Part shown: piece after piece, positions 45,905-57,420 of the stretch
Position numbering within the stretch: position 1 is the stretch's first letter
Layout of the letters: each line of letters begins with the position of its first letter
NCBI GenBank assembly: GCA_029783825.1
Contig: JAREIK010002450.1
Span: 935,039-999,038, forward strand
From: Sapria himalayana
Taxonomy: Eukaryota; Streptophyta; Magnoliopsida; Malpighiales; Rafflesiaceae
Length of the DNA: 64,000 nt
Direction of reading: 5' to 3'
The notes under the pieces: generated by a model
Databases searched by the model: none
Told to the model about the DNA's origin: nothing
Seen by the model: only the letters and a program-made list of their open reading frames with translations
Position numbers and translations under genes: made by a program

Positions 45905-47780
45905 TTACATGTATATAAACATATAGAATACCAAATATTTTTGTGTATCTTTGGTAATATTAGTTGATGTGCAAGCATAGAAATGAGCTATAATTTGATT
46001 AATTTCATGACTTAGGTTTTTGATAGATTTTGATAAATTGTAATGAAATTAGTATATTTTCAAAGGTAATTATCAACTTGGTAATGTATAATTCATCTTT
46101 CATGTCTATTATTAGCCTAAACTCTACTTATTTAGTCATGACAATCTCTGTTTATCATGACTTCATCACCTCATTAGTATAATTCTTCAACTATGTATCA
46201 TATTTTTTTTGATTATGATATAATCTTAAAGTCACAATCATATTTATCTCATAATTATTAAATGACTATGATATTAATTTTATATCATAGTAATCAAGTA
46301 TCTCATTGGTACTAAAAATCAGCACCACTTTTTAGTCATAGATTTATCTTTACCAAGTCTTTGTATTTTCAAGTCATAGTTGTAATCTTTTATTAAAACT
46401 ATAATTTTTGAGGTATAGAAAGTTTCAAAGCTAAAAAAAATTAGACCAAAACTATGATAATTATTCAACATTATGATTTTTGGATATATAATTTTATAGT
46501 AGATATTACTTGAGTACAACTACTTCCCAAGTAGAGGTGTCGGGCCAGGTTGGCCCGGCCCTTTTTTTTTGGGCCCACCCCGGCTAGCGTATCGTGCTAG
46601 ACACGGCATGCTACAGCACTGTGTTGAGCCTAGCACGACACAGTTTTTTGGAGGGCTGGCCCGGCATGGCCTAGAATTCATAATGGTTCATGCCGGTTAG
46701 GTCAAAGTAGTTCGGGTCGGGTCGAGTCTATTTTAAAAATTTGGGTTTTAGACAACATGCCACCGTCACCCATCAGGTGTCACCGCATCATCCCCCCATC
46801 GAGCATCACTCGGTACAACATCCCATGTGCCGTGCCCACGTGCCAAGCACTTGTGTCATGCCTGGCAAGCCACATGGGCCGAAACCCCTCAACACGACAC
46901 GACATGATTTGTGTCAAGGGTTCACCTAGCACGGGCCCGAGCATGGCACTGTAGCATGCCGTGCTGGGTTTTGGGCCGGCTCAGGCCACCCAACCCATTT
47001 GACACATGTATTCCCAAGGCATCAACTCTTGCTCTCAAGAGAAGGCAATGCTATGACTTTGATGTATATGGTAATTGCAAAAGCCCTAGTCATTCTTATC
47101 ACCACAACCATTTCTCATGCTACAACCATTTGATACACAAGAAAGATGAGGGCCAAAGCCATGATCATACCCAAAGTAATGATTATTTGTTACAAAAGAA
47201 AGACTAAAGTCAAAATTATAATCATTATTTAATATCACAACTTTTATGATAGAGACAAAACATACAAGTCATAGATACTTCCCAATATCATAGCTTTATA
47301 TTATAGAAAGATTAGGAGATATTCCCAAGTTGCGAACACTTTCCAAAGTCACAACTTTGAGTTCAAAATACTAAGGCTAAAGTCATAACATCTTTCCAAA
47401 GTTAGAACTTTCTAATTGGATAAATATCAAATTTATGGAGTATAAAAGAAGAGTGAGAATAGATAAAACAAAATTTTTTTCTTTACTCCACAACACAACA
47501 AGAAAAGAACAACTCTAAGAGGAATTTTTGTACTCCTTAGGAAATCTACGAACAAGCAAGAGATATAAGACAAAAGCTTAATCATAGAGTTTAGAGATGT
47601 GACTCTCAATTCACAAAAAAAAATCTTCTTCATCACACCATAAGTCAAAAAGTAAAATATAGTAATAATCCTAAGAGAATTTTGCATTCCTTAAGAGATC
47701 CAAAAGTAAGCAAATGATGTAAAACATAAGTTAAACTCAAATTTTGGGGGTATGACTCTCAAATCCCTCCTCTTTATGGT
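45905..47780 (+). repeat. 5' LTR of the long-LTR element (C)
   Basis: Aligns with 52430-54300: start accaaatattt.tgtgtat, middle tcatgac-rich repeats, end aagcaaatgatgtaaaacataag. A hAT-like element sits at 46532-47010. The last part is locally duplicated: 47435-47640 and 47641-47770 both contain tcctaagagaattttgcattcctta-like sequence, so this LTR is longer at its end than its partner. Confidence 0.75.
46532..47010. mobile_element. Non-autonomous GC-rich hAT-like element, 479 bp
   Basis: The left end is TAGAGGTGTCGGGCC; the right end reversed is TACATGTGTCAAATGGG. A perfect 8-bp duplication TTCCCAAG flanks it (46524-46531, 47011-47018). The partner LTR has the empty site ttctcaag at 53651-53658. 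It is of the same family as 11389-11830 by terminus and GGGCCGG/GGCACG vocabulary, but more diverged. No protein. Confidence 0.92.
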
Positions 47781-49540
47781 GGATTCAAAAAATCAACTAG
47801 AATAGTATGTGATTAGGGGTTGTCTTTGATTATTATGAGGGTTGATTTTAAAACCCTAAGATTCACACGACTTCTCTTGTACCCCATTTGAATATCTTCC
47901 TAATGTTAAACTAAATTATGATCTAGAATTCATATAACTATGATTTATATGATGTATGAATGGTTTTATTAGTAATTGATATATTTGATTTATATTGTGA
48001 AATAAAAAATGATACAATAGTGATTTAATATAATTTGAATTAGATATTTAACTATTATTGAGTTTCTTTATGTTATCATAGTGGAGGGTGAGACTTACTC
48101 AAACATATGATAAGAAAAAAGTAATACCTTTTCTGCCTATTATGCATGAGACAAACATATATGTTAATACCCAAAATTGAGATTTGTTAATCATTATGAG
48201 TATTACACTTATGAAGCCAAAAGCACAAATGATTTTACTTGGCACTCATTATAATATGTTAGAGGAATTGATCCTCAATTGATATGAATATTTTATAGAA
48301 TATTCTTCTAAAAGTTTCATCATTAAGATGAAGGTCAAATCATTAGTGTGCAAGTCAGTGATAGGTAATCCACAGAACATACACAAGTAGTTTTGATTCA
48401 CAAGGTGTTGACATTTCTTTGAGTTTCTTTCACTCATATGATTCCCACTAATGAGATTTGAGGGAATCATATGTTAATTGTGTGAGTATGATGCTTACAA
48501 AGCTGAAAGTGTAAATACTAATCAACTCATCAATAGTCCTTGTGAACGACTCTCCAGCAAATATGATTTGTTATCTTTTTGGTAATGTACTGAAAGAATA
48601 GCAATGAGGAGAAACTTATTAGGATGTACTAATGGACATAACCACTTTGTATGCCATTAAGGCAAAGGGGCATTCTAATAATAATCCCACATTTTTCTTA
48701 TTTCCAAACCCAAAATAAATTGAATTATTTGAACATGGATCATACAAATCATGTAGACAACCCCTAGGATCTAAAAATCATTTCAAAAACATAAAATATC
48801 TCCTAAACTAGAATTGTATTATCTCACTATTGGTTGATCAAATTGATAATACAAATCATGTGAGATTGATATCTAGACAAAATTCCTATTTACTACTTAT
48901 ATGAGTCGTATACTTATAAATCTTTATTGATGATATATCCTCACTAATTAATAAAATTAGATAGCATAAAAAAGTCAATAACTTTTTGGTGCCAATGATA
49001 AGGATTATTTAGCTTGGTTAGAATGTAAGTTGATATAATTATCTTTTATAAATGATAGTTCTTTTTTAGTAGTTTAGATAATGCTATTTTTATAATTTTA
49101 TAGGATCTAATAGCTTGTCACGTTAGCTTGTTTAAATCATGGAAATGTTATGCTTTGTACTTAATTCATTTTTTTCTTCTTTTTTAGCCTACTAATAAAC
49201 AAATAGAAATTCTTAGACTAGGCTAACACCTAAGGACCCAAAAAGATGATATATTAATAAATGATGTATATATCACCATTCATTTGTGGAGAACATCAAT
49301 ATATTTCTTAAGGTATTACAAGAGAAAATAATGTAGATAACAATCATTAGAGGACAAATGTGATGAGAATGAGTGAGAATAACTCAAACTAACAATAAAA
49401 AGAGCCCTATTATTCGTAGAATAGTAATTTATATTTTACACCTCGGGGTAACTTGAATCAGCTCTATTATGAGCCAGTAGGAAGTTACAAATATTTGAGA
49501 TCTAAAGCCATGAAGGGAGCACATTCAATAATCCTTATTC
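47781..49540 (+). other. Interior of long-LTR element, 5' part
   Basis: Non-coding as far as I can see. 48090-48760 is the family E repeat in minus orientation (shared tgattcacaaggtg and gaatcatatgttaattgtgtgagtat-type blocks with 59760-59850). 48770-49540 is AT-rich without motif. Confidence 0.5.
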
Positions 49541-49577
49541 AATCCCCAAAGCTTCATGTGATGATATATTTACCCAG

Positions 49578-49904
49578 ATGATAAAATATTTAAGAAGAGA
49601 AAATAAAGTGGAAGAAGAGTGGTTGAGATGGTTGGAGAAGAGCATTGAAGATACTAACTTGGGTATCTTTGAAGAAAGTGTTGTATCAAAAGTATTAGAG
49701 GCTGATGCAGAAGAAGTTAAAAAAATCAAAAAGTATGATAAAAGTATTGTAGTAGAAGTTTCAGTGGCTAAAATGGGTATAGTTAAGTTTAAGAACCATA
49801 AAGAAGTAATTGAAGATACATACTTGATTATGCAAGAAGATTGTACAAATAATAAAATTTTAGTGGCTGATATGATGAAAGATGAGGAGATAAATAAAGA
49901 ATAA
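49578..49904 (+). CDS. Glu/Lys-rich hypothetical protein fragment in long-LTR element
   Basis: 108 codons, highly charged (EENKVEEEWLRWLEKSIED, EEVKKIKKYDKS, MMKDEEINKE), probably helical or coiled. A single stop separates it from further coding-like sequence to about 50130 (RKKREVIYPTYLYRWCHYDDYVS). I do not recognise a family. By position it may be gag-like or an accessory region. Confidence 0.4.
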   Translation: MIKYLRRENKVEEEWLRWLEKSIEDTNLGIFEESVVSKVLEADAEEVKKIKKYDKSIVVEVSVAKMGIVKFKNHKEVIEDTYLIMQEDCTNNKILVADMMKDEEINKE

Positions 49905-50279
49905 ATAGCTGAAATGGTCGTGACATTTCACAATATCATGGCAAGGAAAAAAAGAGAGGTGATTTATCCAACATATCTTTATAGATGGTGTCATTATGAT
50001 GATTATGTATCTAGCATTTATGACTGATACTGAAAATATAAGAAAATAATAGATCATATATTATACAAAGATATTAACTTGGATAGAAGAGATTTATATT
50101 GGAGGAAATAAGTGATTGATAGTTTAGTTATGGATATTAAATATAATACTACTTAGGAGGAAACCCAAGAATTATTTTCTTGCATTATGAAGTTATTTCC
50201 ATTGTAAAATAAGCATCACATTTATATAGCTATGCTAAAACTCCACACAAAAGAAATCATAGATTCAGATCAATTGTGA

Positions 50280-50610
50280 TTCTAACTCTTTAAGCTCAAA
50301 GTTATGGTAGTTTTTTCAGTTCTATGTCTTAGTGTTACATAAAGAAAATTTCCATCGAAAGTTTAATGCCAAAGCTATGGACATACCCAGTACCATAACT
50401 TTGGCATCACAAAAACAAAAGCAATGTTAGAAACCAAATGTCAAAGTTGTGGTCATGACCAAATTTCATGACTATGATGTAATAGCTTGGTACAACACTA
50501 TAATTTTTCAATTGAAGAAAGAAAAGTGAGAACACAAAGATATGACTTTCATTAATCAAGTCATGACTATAAATACTTTACTCTAGAAATCCTTCAATAG
50601 GTTCATATTT
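50280..50610 (+). repeat. Degenerate AAAGTCATGAC-type repeats, interior
   Basis: Diverged units with ccaaagctatggacatacccag, accataactttggcatcaca and gtcaaagttgtggtcatgacc. Similar units form the array at 62225-62660 (opposite strand) and the middle of the family C/D LTRs. Confidence 0.6.
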
Positions 50611-50859
50611 CTTTCTCGATGCCACAATGAATCAACTCTAAATCCACTTATCTCATTGATTTGATATTGGAAGGGTAAAGATCCTCAAAAAAAAAAACTA
50701 TTAGGGAAATGAGGCACAAGGAAAAAGAGAAGTGACAAAAGCTCGACACCATGGAAATACTACCTGAAACTGTAGGCCCCATGACAATTTCTGTTATAGA
50801 GTTGAGGAAGCAATAGTTGGACTAGACTCTTACAATGAAAAGTTTTATTGGAGAAAAAG

Positions 50860-51560
50860 AATTCATAGAATTCAATCCTCCTTTTGGGGATATTATAGAC
50901 AAGATGAATTAGTTGTAATTTTATATAAATAGAGAACGTGACAATGCTTCTATTGTAAAAGAATTATATGCTAATTTGGAGGATATGCGAGATAAAATAT
51001 GTTATCTTAAAGGTATATGGGTGCACTTTGATAGAGAGATAATAAATGAGTTGCTTGGATTCTAAAAAGCCAAAGAAAGCATAGCTCTAAATCTCTCCAC
51101 AAGCAACTTGATTTTCTAGCAATTACTAGTTTATTGATAGATAAAAAATGGTAAATAAAGGATAACTTTGAAGAGTGCATATAGATATTTGATGCGAGAA
51201 GAACTCATAGAAGTGAGTAAAGTTTGATTATATTTCATATGTCATTTTTATTACCGATACTCTATGTCTTAATGATTATACTAGAAAGAGTGATCTTGTT
51301 GCATATCATCCTAGTTGGCTGTAGTTTTGACAATGAGAAGATAATTGAGAGGTCAATTCTTAATTTCCATGAGAATAAATTTTCTAGTCAAATAACTTAT
51401 CCTTCTCTGATTGATTTATTATGTCTAGCTAAGGGAGTTCTCATGGATGAACAAATTGATGCAATATATCCAATAGTATCACCCCTAATATTATCAGGCA
51501 AAAAAAGGGGAATTGAAGGAGATAGAAGAATAAGAAATTGATTGGGAAGATCAGAGAAGA
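50860..51560 (+). pseudogene. Putative plant transposon protein domain (PF20167-like)
   Basis: Reading across a few shifts: EFIEFNPPFGDIID (about 50870), a KRIICxFGGYAR-type stretch (about 50955), YLKGIWVHFDREIINELLGF (about 51002-51063), then the frame 51224-51541 with ILERVILLHIILVGCSFDNEKIIERSIL and ITYPSLIDLLCLAKGVLMDEQIDAI. The order (new region, retained motif LVxFxxxxIN, alkyl-rich ERAxLLYxILxGK, FPSLIxxLC.xAGV) is that of the putative plant transposon protein family often found in Gypsy-related elements. Function unknown. Confidence 0.6.
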
Positions 51561-52429
51561 ATGACTATCCTTCAAAAAAGCTGATATACAAAATAAGGAA
51601 AATGGGGTAGAAGATGAAAAGAAGAGGATGACTACATTGAGCATTCTGTAGCTACATAATGAGGTGTGTTTGATGATTTATTTGCATTTTGGAAAATATA
51701 TAGCATTATGCTGAAAAAAGCAAGGAAGACAAGAATATGAGATCAAATCCCTTCATACAACAGTAGTGGAGGAAACTATAAAATAAGAAGTAATGTGTGA
51801 AATGCATCTCAAATAAAAAGAGAGTATTTATTATGACCCAAGAAAAGTTTAAATACAAGATCTATAAACTTTTTGGAAGAGGAGATGAAAAGAGTTGGTA
51901 TTGAATTTATGGGCAGCATTGAATTATGTTGGAGACTATATGAGGCCATTACAATTGATAGGAAGTAAATGGTATCGAAAATAAATGAAACAAATAGAAA
52001 TGACATGCGATATCAAGAGAATTGATAGATAGAAATATTGTTAAAATTTAATGAAAATCAAAATGACTTGTATTTTACAAAGAGATTCTTTGAGGATACA
52101 TTGAACTCCATTGGATGAAGACAAGATGCATTGTATGATATCTTGGTGAAGAAATTGGATTAGGTTGCTACAAAGAAGGAAGATTCAAAGAAACCATCCA
52201 CTTATATTTCACTATTCAATTATTACAAAGTAGATTTCCCTTTTCATTAGTTTGATCTTAAAGGCAAATCATAATGCTGACTACCCTTGGTTCATTAATT
52301 ATACTTTTTATTGATTTTTATATTGTGATATTAATCAATTGTAATGAGTTTGTTTGAGATGATATTTGATATTTGTTTATCTAGCAAGAAGTTGTTATTC
52401 AAATATGAGTAATACTTTTAGTATATGAA
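51561..52429 (+). other. Interior of long-LTR element, 3' part
   Basis: Lys/Arg/Glu-rich in the plus frames up to about 52190 (continuation of the accessory protein, broken), then AT-rich. No polypurine tract could be placed with confidence before the LTR. Confidence 0.45.
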
Positions 52430-52505
52430 TTTGTTCAATATATAAAAGACCAAATATTCTTGTATATTTGTGGTGATATTAGATGATATATAAGCATGGG
52501 GATGG

Positions 52506-53135
52506 TAGATATATCAAATGGGCCTTGTTATGTTAGAATGACCCATTTTTTAGGCAGATTAGGCCCGTCGTATTGTTCTCGGCACAACATGGTTTTAGCA
52601 TGGGTCATGTCTTGGCAACACAACTTTAAAAATGGGTAGTCCAACATGACATATTTGGCATGTCTTTTTTTTTAATCATGACAGGTCATACTAGGCTAGT
52701 TCATTCCAGGCTAGCCTAGTTCATTCTAGGATAGCTTAGGTTTAATCTAGGCTAAGCTTATTCCAATCCAGGCTAATTTGATTTGTTCTAGGCTAGCTTG
52801 GGTTAGGCCAAGCTAGCTTTTATTATTTCAAGCAAGCTTGGGTTAAGTCCACGCTAGCTTGGGTCTGGTCCAAGCAAGCCTATTTGGCTAGTCAAACCAA
52901 AATTGTGTCACACAAACCATTGTGTTAGTTTGTGCCATGCCCTGTCTCTCATGCCAAGAACTCGGCCTAGTATGGATTAAGCCATATTGTAGGCTGGCAT
53001 GAGACTTGTCTAACCAAGGCTCTGAACAAGGTCATGTTGTGCTAGGCATGATTGAATCATGTTGTACTAGGCATGATTGAATCATGTTGTGCCTCATGTT
53101 ATGTTCATGATGCCTAGCCTAGTTGATATGATTTA
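52506..53135. mobile_element. Diverged hAT-like insertion in LTR D
   Basis: Absent from the partner LTR (interruption point near 45985-46010). It starts tagatatatcaaatgggcc and ends with the reverse-complement-like gcctagttgatatgattta. The interior has ggcatga and cctag words as in the other GC-rich elements but is more AT-shifted. No clear 8-bp duplication remains. It contains a 20-bp tandem repeat. Confidence 0.65.
52693..52880. repeat. 20-21-bp tandem repeat AGGCTAGCTTGGGTTAATCC
   Basis: About nine diverged units of 20-21 bp in a row, each starting aggctag, aggatag, aagctag, aagcaag or acgctag and ending tcc, tct or gcc. They lie in the middle of the insertion at 52506-53135. Confidence 0.85.
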
Positions 53136-54300
53136 GTTTTGGAAAATCTTAAAGAATAGTCATAAAATTGATATGATTTCAGATGTAATTAGTAACTTGG
53201 TAATGTGTAATTCATTAAGTAGTTTTAGTATCTATTATTAATTAAAACTTTACATATTTAGTTATAGTAATCTTTATATGTATTGACTCTATTATCTCAT
53301 TAGCAAAATCTTTCAATTGTAAAATACTTTCTTTTTGGCTAGGATATTATCTTGGAATTATAGTCATATTTATATCATAACAAATAAATGATTATGAAAT
53401 TAATTTTACATCATAGTGACCAAGTAACTCACTGAAGCTAATAGTAATGACCACTTCTTAATATCATGATTTTATCTTTGTCAAAGCTTTGTATTCTCAA
53501 GTCAGAGTTATAGTTTTTTCTCAAAGTCATGACTTTGGGTTACAAAATGTTTATAGAGTCAATACTACTTAAACCAAAGTCTTGATAATTATTTTGCACT
53601 ATAAATTTTGGATACATAATATTATTAGGGTATTACTTGAGCATGACTACTTCTCAAGGTTGTGACCCTTTCCCTCTTGAGAAGGCAAGACAACAACTTG
53701 AATGTTAAGGTAAATTGTCAAAGTCATGATTATTCACGGCATCACATCCATTTGACACAAAAAATATCAAAGCCAAAGTCATGGTCACTCCCATAGCCAT
53801 AACTATTTGATATAGAAGAAAGATTAAATATAAAATCATAGTCATTCCCAGGGTCATGGGCATTTGATGTAAAAGAAAGACCAAAACTAAAACATTATCA
53901 TTCTAGCAATATAATTTTGTGTTATAAATATAAAATGCACAAGTTATGGATACTTTCCAATAACATGACTTTGTATTAAAGAAAGATTAGAAACTATTCT
54001 CTAGCCATGGTCACGACCTCGAGTTCAAGAGACCAGGGCCAAAGTCATAACATCTTTTTAAAGCCATAATTTTTTACTTGGACAAATGCAAGAATTATGC
54101 AGCATAAAAGAAGAGAGAGGAAAAACTAAAAAAAAAATCTTAACTCCACAAGAAAAAAAAACAAAGCACAATAATAAGAATACTAATAAACTAAGGGTAT
54201 TTTTGTACTCCCTTAGAGAATCCATGAGTAAGCAAGGGGCGTGGGGCATGAGCTCAACCCTATAGTTGGGGGAGTTAATTTCAAATCTTTCCTTGTTGCA

Positions 54301-54608
54301 ATGTTATACTACCTAATTTTGTGGGTTAAGCAACATCCCAAAAGTTTATTAGTGAGAGTATCTCATCAACATAAATATGTAAGTGTATGAATCATACAAG
54401 TAGTAAAGATGACTTTCATCTAAATATCAATCTTTTATGAATTATATCGGTATTTCAGTTATTCAATAGTGAAACAGATTAATTCTAGTAAGATATATAT
54501 TTAGATTATAGGAATAATCTTAGATCTATGAGCTTATATATTTAATTTATCCGATGTTAATTCAAACTAGCTCGAAGTATATTATGTTTTGATATAGAAT
54601 AAAGGTTG
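54301..54608. other. AT-rich spacer
   Basis: Between LTR D and the CACTA-like left end. No gene or motif recognised. Confidence 0.5.
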
Positions 54609-55020
54609 ACTACGAAAATATCTGTTTAGCTATGGAAATTTAGCTAGAGAAATAAACATTAGCTAATTAGTGAGGGATTAGCTAGGAAATAGCAAAAGAT
54701 TTTTGATTTACATTTAATTACAATTTTGTGATGGAATAGAGATAGAAATTTTCGATTGAAAAATATCATTAGTTAATATTATCATAAATTTTCATGCAAA
54801 GAATGGCAGAAATTCTAGCAATGACTTTAGAGATATTTTCCCTAGCTAACTAGTTGGAGACAAAATCCATCGCTAAATAATATTCTGAAAAAAATTTTTA
54901 TGATTATATATTTAATTACAAGTGATTATTCCTTAAATGATAATTTTCATGAAATATATGCATTTAGATATGAATTTTTCCCTAGCTATTTGGGCTGGAG
55001 ATAATTTCCGTCGCTAATCT
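54609..55020. repeat. Left subterminal repeat region of CACTA-like element
   Basis: At least eight copies of short words tagctag / gctaatta / ccatcgctaa in both orientations, for example 54650-54700, 54835-54880 and 54985-55015. Confidence 0.65.
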
Positions 55021-55689
55021 ATACTGATTTAATTTTTTTATATATTATTTGTTTTAATATTTTATGTAATTTTGTATATTAAAGATTTGTTAATGGTCTA
55101 TATGAGGGATCCTTGAAAGATACCTCCTCCTCATATAATTATAATAACTAGATATTATAAATAAATAATTTCAAAATTATATAAATACGAATATAAATTT
55201 ATATTAATAAAGACTAAAATAACTATTTTATGATTATAAAATTTTTAAAAAATTATACAAAATATTTTTCTGAAATATTTAATTATGATATTTAAATATT
55301 TGTATTAAAAATCATTAAATAATTACTTATATAATTAGAATCATTTTTAAAGATATTTTAATAAATAAATGAACATACATAAAATTTTATACTAATAAAA
55401 AGCTAAAATAATTAATTGTATGATTAAATAAATAATATTTACAAAAATATCTGAATTAACGAATAAACAAGTAAATATTTATATTATTTAAAGTAAAAAA
55501 ATATATATTTTTATGATTATAGGAATCTTTTAAAAAAATAATTACTAAAAGATTTGATATTTTGGAATTATAAAAAAAATACAAATTTTTCATATAATAT
55601 AAAAGAAAATAAATTAATATTAAAGATTAATACATAGATTTTTTAATTACATCAAAAAAATTTGATGATTTAAAAAAAATAACTCAATG

Positions 55690-55836
55690 TGGTTATTAAA
55701 AGAACACTTCAAGTGTTCTTTTATGGTTTCAAAAGAATTATTTTAAAATATTACTAATGAAAATTTTTGTCCTAAAAACACTTAAAAATTGTTTTTAGCC
55801 GTATAAGCACTTTTTAAAAGTACTGCCAAACTGACC
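55690..55836. mobile_element. Possible end of a MITE
   Basis: The reverse complement of 55800-55836 reads GGTCAGTTTGGCAGTAC, similar to PIF/Harbinger-type MITE ends. The flanking triplet is taa. A hairpin agaacacttcaagtgttctt lies at 55703-55722. The other end was not found. Confidence 0.3.
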
Positions 55837-56129
55837 CTAAGTTGATCAGAATTAAAGTTTTATTTTTTGTCCCTACTAAAATTTATAAAAATTAAACAAT
55901 TAAGTAAAATTTTTACTATTAGCTTTTAATATTCCATTTTTATTAAAATAATTAATATTGTTATAAATGGGCTCCCCCATGTGCCAAATAGTGCATCAAG
56001 AGATATATTAAAAAATATGGAAACTCATCTAGTGGGATCCTCAATCGGTGACAATGATATGTGTCTCGTAGATAGTACATCCACACATACTATACTTAGG
56101 GATAAAAAATCTTTTTCTTTTTAATAATG

Positions 56130-57420
56130 CATGGATCAAATGTGAATACAATAGTGGGTAGTATAAAATTGATTGTGGGCTCTGGAAGAGCTAATATATT
56201 ATTATCTGGATGAACAAGAATTCATATTAATGATGCATTATAGTCTACAAAGTGGCAAAAAAATTTATTGAGTTTTAAAGACATTCGACGAAATTGATAT
56301 CATATTAAAACTACAGATAAGACAACACTAAGTATTTATAGATTACTAACATTGTCTCGGGTAAGAAAAATATATTGGAAAAATTATCCAATATTTTCTC
56401 TAATTTGTACTACACAAAGATATGCACAATTAAGACAAATGCCTTAGAATAAACTAGAAGGTTACTGCTGAAAATAATTTTATTGTTTGGCATGATCAAT
56501 TGGGACATCCTAGGTATATAATGATGCGAAGAATCATTTAAAATTCAAGTAGGCATTCACTGAAAAATCAAAAAAAATTTCTGCCCAATTAATTTTCACG
56601 TGCTGCTCATTCTCGAGGGAAATTAATTATAAGTCTATCACCAACAAAAATAAGGACAGAACCTCTTGCATTTTTGCAAAGTATACAAGGTGATATATGT
56701 GGACCTATTCATCCACTATGTGGGCCATTTTAATATTTTATGATTTTGATTGATGTATCAACGAGATAGTCACATGTAAGTTTGGTATCAACACATAACC
56801 ATGTATTTGCTAGATTGCTTGCTCAAATAATTTGGTTATGAGCTCATTTTCAAGATTATCTGATTAAGTCAATTTATCTTGATAATACTGAAGAATTTAT
56901 TTCCCAAGTTTTTAATGATTATTATATGTCTATTGGAATACCTGTTGACCATCATACATAAAATAGTTTTGCAGAGTCATTTATTAAACGCCTTCAATTG
57001 ATTACAAGGTCATTATTAATGAGGACAAAGCTCCCAACTTCTACTTGTGGTACATGCTATTTTGCATACAGTAGCAATGATTCATATTAGACCAATAAAT
57101 TATCATGAGTTTTCTTCTTTACAATTAATTTTTGGTCGAGAGCCAAATATTTCTCATCTAAGAATTTTTTGGTGTGTGGTATATGTTCTGATTACTCCAC
57201 CACAATGCACTAAGATAGAGGGTCCCCAAAGAAAATTGGGAATACATGTCGGATATGAATCTCTATTGATAATCAAATATTTAGAGTCATCAACTGGAGC
57301 TTTATTTACGGCTCATTTTACTGATTATCATTTTGATGAGTAACTTTTATTTGAAGACCTTCTTTTCTTAATAATCCAATATATTGATGTTTTTTGGAAT
57401 GGAACTAAATATAGGTAACC
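56130..57420 (+). pseudogene. Copia protease/integrase fragment
   Basis: The plus strand reads LAFLQSIQGDICGPIHPLCGPF (about 56670-56730), IDVSTR.SHVSLVST, DYLIKSIYLDNTEEFISQ (about 56855-56910), SFAESFIKRLQLITRSLLMRTKLP (about 56975-57035). 57047-57343 then contains INYHEFSSLQLIFGREPNISHLRIF and LGIHVGYESLLIIKYLESSTG. These are integrase core and C-terminal boxes of a common plant Copia group. Several stops; no RT follows. It lies inside the CACTA-like element. Confidence 0.85.

Larger units (their letters stand above)
45905..54300 (+). mobile_element. Long-LTR element of family C/D without recognisable pol
   Basis: Direct LTRs at 45905-47780 and 52430-54300, each about 1.25 kb once later insertions are removed. 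The interior (47781-52400) carries a Glu/Lys-rich region, a tandem repeat region and a domain like the putative plant transposon protein family, but no RT, RNase H or integrase I can detect. It looks like a non-autonomous Gypsy-related element. The inner boundaries and primer binding site were not resolved. Confidence 0.6.
52430..54300 (+). repeat. 3' LTR of the long-LTR element (D)
   Basis: Partner of 45905-47780. It lacks the 479-bp hAT-like insertion (empty site 53651-53658) but carries its own insertion at about 52506-53135. Contains the tataaaagaagagag region at 54103-54120, a likely promoter TATA area of the LTR, and the tcatgac-rich repeats. Confidence 0.75.
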
